DNA from: Carposina sasakii
Lineage: Eukaryota > Arthropoda > Insecta > Lepidoptera > Carposinidae
Assembly (NCBI GenBank): GCA_014607495.2
Contig: CP053163.1
Location: forward strand, 10,396,716 to 10,460,715
Reading direction: 5' to 3'
Length of the DNA stretch: 64,000 nucleotides
A program made the position numbers and the translations under genes. Below the pieces are notes generated by a model. It searched no databases, was not told the origin of the DNA, and saw only the letters and a list, made by a program, of their open reading frames with translations. Shown here in pieces: positions 36,101 through 48,100 of this stretch (position 1 is the first letter of the stretch; every line of letters starts with the position of its first letter).

Positions 36101-39100
36101 TGACCAGCTGTGACAAAGACGGGGGGAGGGGCAAAAAGTCATGAAATTGGTGTGACGTAATTTATGGATGACCCCTTAAAGCGTAGGTTCGATTCTAGTC
36201 ACGGGCCTGTACCACTAAATTTAATTCATGTAAGAATTTTGATATACTAAAATTGTCGCTTATCTATACCCGAGGTAGGTTGGTGTCAGGCAGGCAGGCG
36301 GCCGTAAAACAAACGCCAAATCCTTGGCAATATGAGTTTCGAAGAAAACCATATTGCGCCGACCTCACAAATAGTGGGACAAGCGTAAGAAGATGATCTA
36401 ATTATAAAAAGCAAATTGGGGTAAACATCATCATCATCATCATCAGCCTATTGAAGTCCACTGCTGGACGTAGGTCTCCCCCAGGGCACGCCACAAGACT
36501 GCCATGGGAGGGGTAAACATAATGATGATGATCTCCGACCGTATTTCGGTCAAGGCGACCAATCGCAGGAGATATTATAGTGCACAAGTGTGTGTGCAAA
36601 CACAGATGCACTCTCTATTCCCTTACTCTCATAGTCCGATGGGACGGAAAGCCGACACGACCGGAGAGAGATCAGGCGCAGGACCAACGGTTTTACGTGC
36701 TTTCCGAGGCACGAGCTAAGTGACAATTTTGCAACATTAACCCATTAACGCCCAAATTAAAACGAGTAATGTTTTTATTAATATAGCTTTATTAAATAGG
36801 GTACTTAGGCACTATAAAGACGTATTGAAATGTTAAAAAGAAAATGAAATAAATATATATATATATTTGGAGCCGTACTTTTTATAGTACAGCGGGCGCT
36901 TATGCATGATACTTGGCGAAACAATCTTTATCAATACACAATGTCTTCTGGCACTGGCTACACTGCCATTTTATACGCGTGTGACACAAAATACATCTCA
37001 GTTGTTTGGGCAGCTTCTTAGGGTTATGTCCGTTGTTTTTTGGGAAAGGTCCTGCTATTTCAGTACCGGATGGACGGCTTTTGATAATGTTGTTACGCTG
37101 TAGATAATGTCTCGCTACGTGTCGCCGAAAATCCAGCTGGTCAAACCGTTCTTCGTTGCTCATGCTGTGCAGACGCCAAGCGTTAGATACACACATATCA
37201 AGCAAGTAGGTGAAAATAGACCACCACCACTTTTTTCCACGTATACTCACTCGATACATTGAAATAGATGCATCCATAACATCGACGCCGCCCATGCACT
37301 TGTTATAGGTTTGAAATAGATGTGGAATATTCACATCAACCTTCTGTCTGCTTTGTGAACACCACCGTTTGACTTTTCCCACAGGTTCAACTGTGTCAAA
37401 ATTCGTACCAATAGTGCATACACTGTTGTCCTTCCATCTGACAAGCAAAACCTCGTTATTTGTATCAAACCGGTAATCAAAATGAGCTCTTTCAGATTTT
37501 TTCATGTCCTTCACGGAAGTAAGAGGGCATTTTTTTGTCCGATTGTCTCTTATTGTTCCCGTTGCTCTGAACCCACTCTCTTTTAGTTTGATAAACAAGT
37601 CATAACTAGAAAAGAAGTTGTCAAAATAAATGTTATGCTCAGCAGGTACTAGTGGCATTTTATCTAACAATGAGGTAACCACTCGAGTCCCGAGCGGTCT
37701 GTTCGTAGCTTCAATAGATTTGCCACAGTATAAATCAAATACATAGCAGTAACCATCAGCACTAGCGGCCACCCAGTTTTTATAACCGAATCTGATCGGT
37801 TTACCCCTGATGTATTGTTTTGATGGATGGTGACCGTAATACTTTATCATCGATTCGTCTATCGATATGTCTTCATGGAGAACACCATTTTGACAAAATT
37901 TTTGATTTAGAGTTTCGACCAAGGGCCTCACTTTGAACATCTTGTCATTTGAAGTAGATGCTAAACTATTGTCTACTAAATGCAGATTTCTTTTTATATC
38001 AGGGAATCTGTTTCGAGACATGGACCGGGCAACAAGAGGTACTCCAAGATCTTCATCATAACTCCAATACTGACGCTCTCTCGGCAATCTGTGATATCCT
38101 GATAAAATAAGAATTCCCAGAAATCTGCGCAAATCTTCTCTATCTAACACAAATCCATGTCTGTTATTTTGTCCTGCATAAAGCTGTGTGTTACTTAGGA
38201 TCAAATCATAAACTTCGGCATCAAATACTCTATCAAAGACTTCTACTGGTGAAAGATTTTTTAGCTGTTCGATTAGTTGAGTTTTTTGTGATGAACGTGT
38301 ACTATTTTCATATGGTTGGGAAAAAGATGAATAAGATGGTGAACATTTCCTCCACGTCGGTAAAACATCACTTGCATTAGGACGCCTTCTTTTGTTCGAC
38401 AAAGGTTCATCGTCACTATCTTCCCATTCGGACGTTTCAGATGAATGACGTCGTCGACGTGTTACCTCGATTGTTCCAGGAATATCTTTCGGTAGTGTTG
38501 ACGTTTGTAAGTCCTCTTCTTCTTCTTCTTCGTCCGTCAATACATCAGGTCCAGGCGGTAAAATAATAAGGTCATACTCGTTATCACTTTCATCCTCCTC
38601 AATGGCGTTTACAGCTTCCTCAAGCCCGCGATAATGATTTGCAGCACTGAATCGCTTCATTTTTTTCTGCAAATACAATATAACACTAAAGCCCACTGTA
38701 CTAAAAAAACGACATCAAGGTATATCGTAATCCAACTCACAAGATACGTGATAAATTCTAGATATTTTATCTAATACAGTAACTTACTATCATAATTTAA
38801 AAATCAAATGCATAATTACACTAAAAAACATACGTTAACCTATTTAAAAAGATAAAATAATTGACTTACCTGAGCAACTCAAATATTCGCGCACGAAAAT
38901 GTCAAAAAATGGCGGGTAACCGATTACTTTCTTAACTTTTTTTATGCTCTCATAGAAGCTGACGCCATCTATCATTTATTTAAAGTATTAATTAGTCTAA
39001 ATAATAGACAACAAACTTTTATTAGAGATTTGAAATGGTGTCGTTTATTTAGTACAGAGGGCGTTAATGGGTTAAAATCTGTACATGAAATAAATTCATT

Positions 39101-42100
39101 GGTACAGGCCCGTGACTGGGATCGAACTTACGCCTCCCGCTTGGAAGGTGCACGTCTTAACCACTGGTCTATCACCGTTTAAACCTGGTAAACATAATAG
39201 TGTGGAAACAAACAAACTACTTACATACGCACTTCTAATAATATATAGACACAACTCAAAATTTTTAGGTATTTCACTTTTTGTCATTATCAGTAGCCCT
39301 ACAAGATGGCTATTACTGAAAGAGACAATGATTTTTTGAGTTGTGCCCATACATTAGTAGATACACCGTAATTAGCTGTTTGTTTCTAATAGTCAATTGA
39401 AAACAATACTTGAGTAAATATTTTCATTCTCATTCCATGCTAGTATTAGCGTATTGACTCCATTTTCACCTACAACTTCCTTATCACACCATACCTTCAG
39501 ATCTCCCGATATGTTAGCGCCGGCCAGGATGCCGGTGGCTGCGGGGAAGAAGATGGAGAAGACAGAGAAGAAGTTGTGGTTCACACCCTCGAACTCTCGG
39601 TAGTCGGCTGGCATGTTCTGCATTAGGACCGTCCCTGAGAATAAAACATTATGCGACTTATTACAGAAATAATGAAATAAATAAATTACAATACTTAAGT
39701 TATTAAACCTCGTCAATTCACTTCAATTTTTTATTAATGGCCCCCATATTGCATCGGGCACAATAATCCGCCAATGAAACAATAGTCTAACTTTGACAGA
39801 TTTTCCATATTGTTGTGAGATGTAATTTTTAAACGGTGTTTAACTTTAGACACCGCGTATGTATTAGAAATTTCGACGCCGCGCCTTGGAGATCTGATAC
39901 ACCAAAATTATACAAGAAGTGAGAAGCCTGATAGAGGAACTCAGGGCCTGAATCAACAGCAACTAGCAACTTGTCACTGATCTTTTAATCTGACCCTGCT
40001 ATGCCAAACGCGACTGCGGCATCTCCTTCGTGCTCCTGTAATTTTGGCTATTTCGAGAACACAGCCCTGTGTTCACACCTCTTTGCAAGAACAACGTGAT
40101 ATTTTATGAACACTACTTTATGAGATGTCGCGTTGTTCTTGTAAAGAGGCGAATGTATGTAAGAATATACGTTTATGTATGTACTTACAGTTATACCCCA
40201 CGAATCCTTGTGCAAGCTCCACATCGCTCTTCGGGCCTACAAAGGACCCTATAAGGAAGTCGGCTATAGCGGCCAACAGTATCACAAGTAGGACTATCTG
40301 AGCTTTAGCCTCCCACTCCATGCCAACTATTACGATGCCCGTCAGCAGGATTATGGTTATGCAACCGTATATCGCTTGGTCCTGGAAGATATATTACATA
40401 CATATAATCACGCCTCTATCCCTTACGGGGTAGGCAGAGCACCATGGGCCGATAGGACCACATGGTGCCACTTCTGACCAATTTTGAGGGTATAGTTGAG
40501 ATGTACAAGTTCGGTTAGTAGTGACAGGTGGTCAGCCCATCGCCTACAAAACACCAAGACCCTCTTGTCCCTCTACTGATTTGTACAGTATGCCCGGGAA
40601 GAGAAGCAGCTGTAGTATTATACTTTTTTTTCACTCCCAGAGCAGAATAGAAGAATATATATATTATATGTTATTAAAATTTTAAAACTAAGTATGGTCT
40701 TTGTATGTTTGCAGTACCCGTAAATATTGTAATCTAAACCGTATATTTAGTCTGAGAGATGAGGAAATGAGAGAGATAGGAAACGGACTAGATATCTTTG
40801 TGACACTTGAATAAGCAGTCATGTCCGACCCAATAGTTCTACACAATTTTCATGATGGATTCTCGCCTCAGGAAATTTTGCACGGCTTTAACACTAAATC
40901 AGATAATCACAAATTTCGGCTTAGTAAAAATCATCCATAATTTTGAATAATCCACAGATTTACATCTGGAGTTATGTGCACTTTCAATAATGTCTAAATT
41001 CTTCTATAATAAAACCGTATGTCTAATAAATCTATGATCGTTTCCTTACCCATCCTTTATCCACCATATAAGCGGACTCGGGTATAAGCGTGATGAGCGA
41101 CTCGCCGAAACCCACGACATACATTGCGCACGCGACTGCGTTCGCCATCGAGAATATTAACCCGATGGAGCCGCCAAACTCGGGGCCAAGCGAACGGGAT
41201 ATCATGTAATATGTACCTCCTGGGAATAGAAGGTACAAGTTTAGGAATGGACGAGCATTTATCGCATGTGATAACTGCAGATACTTATATTTTATAGCTC
41301 TAGCGATTGACGGTTCTGAGTGACAAAAGGATAGGGCGACTGAAAAGGGCAAATAATAATAAATTACTTCTTTTACTGGTAGTCTAAAACAGCTTCACAT
41401 TTTATATATAGGTAGGTTCACTGGTGCCACTTTTTAAATAATTTCATATGAGAACCGCGTCTACGTATAATCGTCACTGACTTAGTCAAGATAATGTGAC
41501 TAATGTGGTCGATTCTGCCCGTCATTCTTAACGTAAATGCCTGATATAGAAAGGAACAGGTAGAACTAATTTTAAGTTGATGTTTAAGTGCGGCGGTCGC
41601 AATCGACTACAATGGCCACTAATAATATAAATTCGAAAATTACCTGCACCCGTATGATGATTTTGGTGAGAGCGAGATGGCTTCAAACGTCAAATCCACA
41701 GAGCTAAGTAAGGCAAGTGTTTCTACTTGGTGTATAAAAAGGGATTGCGAACCACTTCTATCAGTCCTAATTCATTCAATCCTGGCTCGAGAAAGAGTGT
41801 CTATTCTAATTATTAAGTCTATTTTTTACATGCAAAGTACATCCACTCAGTTGATCTAGTTATTAATAGCTCTGTGAATTTGACGTTTAAAAGTGAGACA
41901 TCTCGCTCTCACCAAATTCCTCATACGGGTGCTGTTGTGGGTAAGTCTGTGCTCACTTCGCGACATCACAACATCATTATAAAGACGTTGAGCAGAAATG
42001 AAATAGGCGAATAAAGTAACAAAACGTTTTTACCTCCTTTAATGACTCCGTTGGTGCTGATAGCCGACATGGACAGCGCGGTAATGGTGGTCACCACTGA

Positions 42101-45100
42101 CGTAGTTAGGATGAGCAGCATTGCCTGCGCTGGAAGGATGCCGTTATTTATTATCGGATAATGATTGATAGCATATACAGTAGAATAAAACATGTGTAAT
42201 GGAGTAGATGACAATATACTGTGTATGTAGGTCCTCACTGAACACATCATCTGTTATATCCTTATATGTATGTCGTAAAAGTCGATGAAGGAACTCAGGG
42301 GCGATAAGCTAGCAACTTGTTACTAATGTTTTCATCTGACCCCGCCATGCTAATCGTGGCTCTAAGATCCTTCGTCATCCTGTGCGGGACAGCCTAGTTG
42401 TTGTATGGTGGACTGTCTCGCCAAGATGTCGATTTAGTGGACTGTATATTATATTGAATAGGGCGCGCTTGGTATTAATATAAGAAATTTTAATAAAACA
42501 CAATATTAAAATTTCACGTGTATTGTGTACACACATAAATAATAAATAAATAAATGCTTTATTCAAGTAAATCCTTACATATTAATATTAGGGGCTTCCC
42601 GGTAAGTAATCTAAGATACTTGTGATGCCACCCTCTTCCATGTGTGTGTGTGTGTGTGTGTGCGCGTGTGTGTGCGCGTGTGCGTGTGCGTGTGCGTGAG
42701 CGCGCGTGCGCGCGCGCGTGCCTGCAATTGTGTACTAATAGAAATATAGGAAAAAAACAGAAATTATAGCCCGTGTCGTAATGTGTCCTTGTACGAAGCT
42801 AAGCTTGAAACTATCTTAGAAGGCGCAGTTAAAAAAGGAACATTAACTTTTTAAATGTAATTTTATATTATTTAATGCAGTTCTAACCAACACATTTGCG
42901 AATACAGCCGAAGGTATTTGTATTATAATGTGCAGTTAACTGCAGTTCGCTATCCACTGCTGGACGTAGGCCTCCCCTAGGGCACGCCACAAGGCTACTA
43001 CCATAGGGGGTTTTCGCCCACGCTGGGCAGGCTAGTTGGTGATAGTATGTACGAGTATGTAGATAGTTAAAGTTTTTTATATATGTATGCAGTTATTGTC
43101 TTATAGAAAGAGACCTACAAGAGACAGTCCAATTAACAGCATAGCGGAATGAGACATGTGGCATAGTATACATTTCAATATTTTTTATGACGTGCAACCA
43201 AACCACCATATTCTTAATATCATTGGTTGCACCTACTGCGAACAATCAAGCGTATAATTAAACCTTGCACTACCTAATAGCTCATCTCTAAAATAAAAAC
43301 CATACTAACCCACACCAGCCTGCCCCACGACCCACGAGAGCCGCAGAAACAGCATCACCCCCCAAATATTGAGGAGGCACCGCATCAGGACTCCCTTGAT
43401 CCAGCCGAACTTCATGTTGGAGGTCACGGGGGCTTCGTCCAGGTCCTTCTCCGCCGCCTGGCCTGGCTGGAAACAGAGGGGCTGGTGAATTGGGAAGGTG
43501 CTTATTATTAAACATGTACATGATGTGGATTGATTGATATTGATGCCTATTATCGATATGGATGTCGATTATTTAGATATATTTTGTGTAGCAAAAGGAA
43601 TTCTCTTTCGTAGCTAAATTGCTTTGAGTCAATCACGCACGTGAAAAGGCACGCTTAGATAACGAATTATTCTATCCCATATATTATTTTATATTATTGC
43701 AAGATAAAGATTTTTAAAAGTGACGTCAATTATTTAATATTTTGTATATATTTTCAAACAATTGTCTGACAAAACTCGGAATCAAACGCGTTACCAGAGC
43801 ACGTAAACCAGCTCAAAAAGCAGTAAGCCGAGCCATACTAAGCGTAAGTAACTATGCATTTTAAAATCACCATAAGAATAATTACTTGCAAGTGAAAGTT
43901 CTATAGATACTATAGAACCATTTCCAAACAACCATAGTAAAAACTATAAGAGTGCTTACCATACCATAAAACAGTTTAAAAATAACCTACAATGACAAAA
44001 ACTTTACAAAATCGGAGTGAAATGGTGCCGCTTTCTAAAAAGAATTCTAACGACATCTATTCTTATTCTAAAGGCGTTTAGAAGGGCTTTATACTCGTAG
44101 GTGTTAGCATAAGGTACAGGCAGAAGAAGATAGGTAACAATCGTCGGGGCGATGCAGTGCGTGCATTATCGAATGCATTTTCTGGACTATCGGTTATCCA
44201 TCTTAAAATAGTACAGTATACCGAGTGTGAGTTTGCAATTCGAACGTTCGTATTAACGTAAAGCAGCCAACCAATCATATTAATGCATAATGACGTGATG
44301 TTAGCAAAACTGTACGTGATTGGTTGAATAGTTTACTTTGACGTGAACGAATTTGAAGTTAAAACTCACACTAATCCCTTGCTGTGATATCTCTTAATCA
44401 AACTTAAAAACTGTCATTACATACATTCGTTTTGTCCTTTATCCTTAAAATCTCATCACCACCCACTAACCAAAAGCAATTAACAGAGGTTAAGTAACAC
44501 CAAGGTACCCACTTATCTAATGGAGCTCGCCCTTCAACTAGGGTTAACTGGCAGGTCAGTCGAGTAATTAATACGATTATATACGGATTATTGTGACGGG
44601 TTATAGGTGACGCCCTTTGGTCTACTATTCAAATCAAATCAACTTTATTTATGGCTAACTTGAGCGTGAAAATATAAATATACCTACTAGTCCCACAATA
44701 AGATCTTTAAAGTCTTGTGTCAGCTACAGTATATAAATGCATTAATTTGATAGTCATAGAAAAATCCATCACCAAAAAAACATCAATATTCATCATAGTC
44801 GTATCAATGTATACATCTACCGGGTTACGAACCTAGAACCCGCGCGCGGTAAGCAGGCTCACTAAGCCAAATAATTTCCTTATTTGGCTTAGTGAGCCTG
44901 CTTACCAAGCCAAACAAGACTTACAAAAATACCATGTCAGGGTTACAACGGATGTACTGAAAACAAATAACGTCCCCTAATATTGTTTACTAACCAGAAA
45001 ACGTACAGTACATTACACAAGTAGGTACAGTGTTACGGTTGACATTATCTTTCTTTCTATCGACTCTCGTTATTTCGCCGCACCTAAGCCATGTGATTCG

Positions 45101-48100
45101 CAAAGAGGGTGGGCGGTATAACCAGCCCCCAATTCCACTAATTTGTTCCAAGCCTAAAGAAACGCATCAGAAAACCTCCTCCTAACCTATAATCAAGGGA
45201 CCTAATTAGTCTCCGTTTTTCCCAAACACAACCTTCAGCTCATGCGTACACTGACAGGACTAATTGCCTCAACCAATGAGAGCTTGTTACAGATTAATTA
45301 ACCAGTTACCTTTAAATGCAAGATTACGGTTTGCGTCACATGTAAGAAGTACCCACGTTTTGTCAACAATCTATAAATAGATGCATGGAAGCTGGAAATC
45401 AAATCTATCGATACTTGCTAATATCCATATGAGGAAGAAGCAACCAACTGACTTAGATAAAGCCATCGCGCTGCCGCCTGCATCTAATATATAAAATCCT
45501 CGTGTCGCGGTGTTTGTTACCAAACTCCTTCTAAACGGCTTAACCGATTTTTATGACATTTCATATTATGCATATTCGATAGGTCTGAGAATAGTTAAAA
45601 ACTATTTTTATACCCCTTCCACGCAACAAGCGACATCGACGCGAGCGAAGCAGAGCCGCAGGCAACAACAAGATGCTCTTTACATCTTTAACTTCAACAA
45701 GCCGACCAGTGTGCTATAATATTAAACCCTGGACTCCTCACCTTTCTTGACAAGGATGCATTGTGTAGTTCATCAAGGGTCGGCCTCGGGGCGGCGTGGA
45801 GCGACAACACGTTTCGGTAGTTATCCAGCCGGGGCAGCGCTTCGCGGGTGAAGTGCCTGGAAACAAAATTTAATGTGTCTAAAGATACATTGATCAATAC
45901 GCTGTTTAAGATAACTATTGATAGCGAATTGTGTCAAATATCTATCAAAAGTTAAACTATGTTTTGTTTAGTTTAAACTATGCGAAACTATAACAGCGGA
46001 TCCGCAGTAATTTCGTCACGTCATTTCAGAAGCGGAACTAAAACCGCGGGTTCTAACTTGACTATATTTTTAACCTTCCTAGGGCGTCCTACCGCGCTTA
46101 GAACCCGCTACTCAAACTACAGTTGTTCATAGCTAAATTCATCCAAGTGTTTCCAAGGTATTACCAACACCGCCTATGTACACAGACCAGACGTAATTTG
46201 CGCAATATTCCAGCTAATCGGTATAGCTTTGATCTCGCAGTATTATCATATACAACTCTAATATATGCTTGCAATTTTGATAAAGTGAACAGATACATCA
46301 AAATGTCCGACATGCCATAAGTGTGCATAAATTTGTGTTAAAATAGGTGTTGCATCTACTATTTTTAGGTGTACTAAATGATTGATGACTACAGCAGGGG
46401 TGTCCAAGATAATTTTGTGAAGGGCCAAGTTTAGTACTTTTGTAACCGTAGCGGGTCAAAAGAAATTCCCAACAGCAACGATTTAAAGTAGCACTATTAA
46501 AATGTAATACACGCTACTGCTCGAGCGGTTACTCATACATAGTGATCAACATACACGGATCGCTCTTGCAGTAAAGTATTTAGTTAGAAAATAACGAATT
46601 TTGGACCATTTTTACTGAACGAATATATCAATAGATGTCGTCGCGGGTCGGATGAAGGGCTTATGCGGGCCGCATTGTGGCCCGAGGGCTGTATGTTGGA
46701 CAGGCGTGGTCTACAGAGTACAGTGTGCAAACATAGATATTAACAAACATAGATATTAAAAAATTACATGATGCAGAAGATTCTGTTCGAATCGAATGTA
46801 CATATATTTTACCGCCTACTATGTACATTACACAAGGCAAATATTTCTTCATCCATGTTCCGGTATCGTTGTTACAGCAACTTGCAATAGTCATTAGAGA
46901 TCGAGATAAATCTGCAGATTTTTAAACCTAAATAAAATGTCATATGCTGTGACTTTTTATAGCAATAGACCGCTAGAGAACATAAACTAGCCAAGTGTGT
47001 GTCATAGTACGCATTATTTAATTCCGTAGTTCTTGAGAATAAACATAGGCAGAATATGGAAACACTAGCCAATACGCGACGCTTATTTAACGGCTGAAAT
47101 AAAATAGTAGAATTGACCTACTGTTCTTGTACTTGTTAATATTACTACTGTTAATATTATTGTGATAAAGACCGGTCGGCGGTTATTTTAGCTACAGTTT
47201 ATAAAAGCCATTTTTTCCATGGCCAGTAAATAAACATACATCATACAACATTCTGTGCAGATTTATCTTCATCGCTGTTAACTCACGAGTGTTTTCTGAA
47301 TTATTATAAACATTACATGGCCTGGAAGGTTACTATGATCTCATAATGGTAAAAGTCAAACTTTCATACATAAATTATAGTTGTATGCTTTATCAGACAC
47401 CAGCTAGACCGTGGGTGTCTATCTATTGTCTTTTAATATCGCTGGCACCGATGATAAACAGCAATCCATTTTGTGGGCACCTATCGATTACCTACAACAT
47501 CACTTCATTAGATCAAAGACAACTTGTTTGTTTGTTGTGTTTTCCCTAAAGAAAAAGAGGCGGGTCTCAAGTTTATTTTAACTACAATTTGGATTGTAAG
47601 CTAATATCTTTGATACATGGCTCTTGATATATTAAAACTAAAACTACAGTCTATCTATGCATCTTTATGGATTTTTAAAAAACTTTTAAATTAACTGTAT
47701 AGTTTACCTACTCTACAGTTGAATCAAGATTAGATCGTGATATAGCGTTAGATATAGTGGCACAAGCCAAAAGGCGTCGAACCCAAATAGGGTTTTTAAA
47801 GTCCTTATTTTGTTCCATGTAAACACATTAATCAACAGACTATACAAGACTATTTACCCACCGAAAGCTCTTTCCGTATTTGGTATCTGTACCGGTGAGG
47901 GGATCGTCGCTGTCCATCCCCGAGCCATCTGATTCAGTCGCCTCGTTATCCGCCTTTGCTTCCATCTGTCACAAGGAAAAAAATAACTCATATAACAATA
48001 TAACACGGTACGAAAATAGCTATTCATAGTGATCCATTATTATGTAAAGTCCTTTCTTATATTTCGAGAATTTAGATTCAAGCTATTGGAATTAATACGT

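Larger units (their letters stand above)
36741..39071 (-). mobile_element. Complete piggyBac transposon
   Basis: 2331 bp bounded by perfect 13-bp inverted ends CCCATTAACGCCC and GGGCGTTAATGGG, with TTAA on both sides (36737-36740 and 39072-39075). It carries an intact transposase and is nested inside a tRNA-derived SINE within the intron between cotransporter exons 8 and 9. Confidence 0.97.
36520..39174 (-). mobile_element. SINE family A, copy 2, split by piggyBac
   Basis: Body at 36520-36740 and tRNA-like end at 39072-39174, matching copy 1 on both sides of the piggyBac element. A short deletion removes part of the CTACGGAGATTGG stretch near 36562. Confidence 0.85.

Noticed and set aside
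38661..38696. Met 12 codons upstream as piggyBac transposase start
   Set aside because: The extra residues are encoded by what looks like the 3' end of a 5'-UTR intron (TTTGCAG acceptor at 38667).
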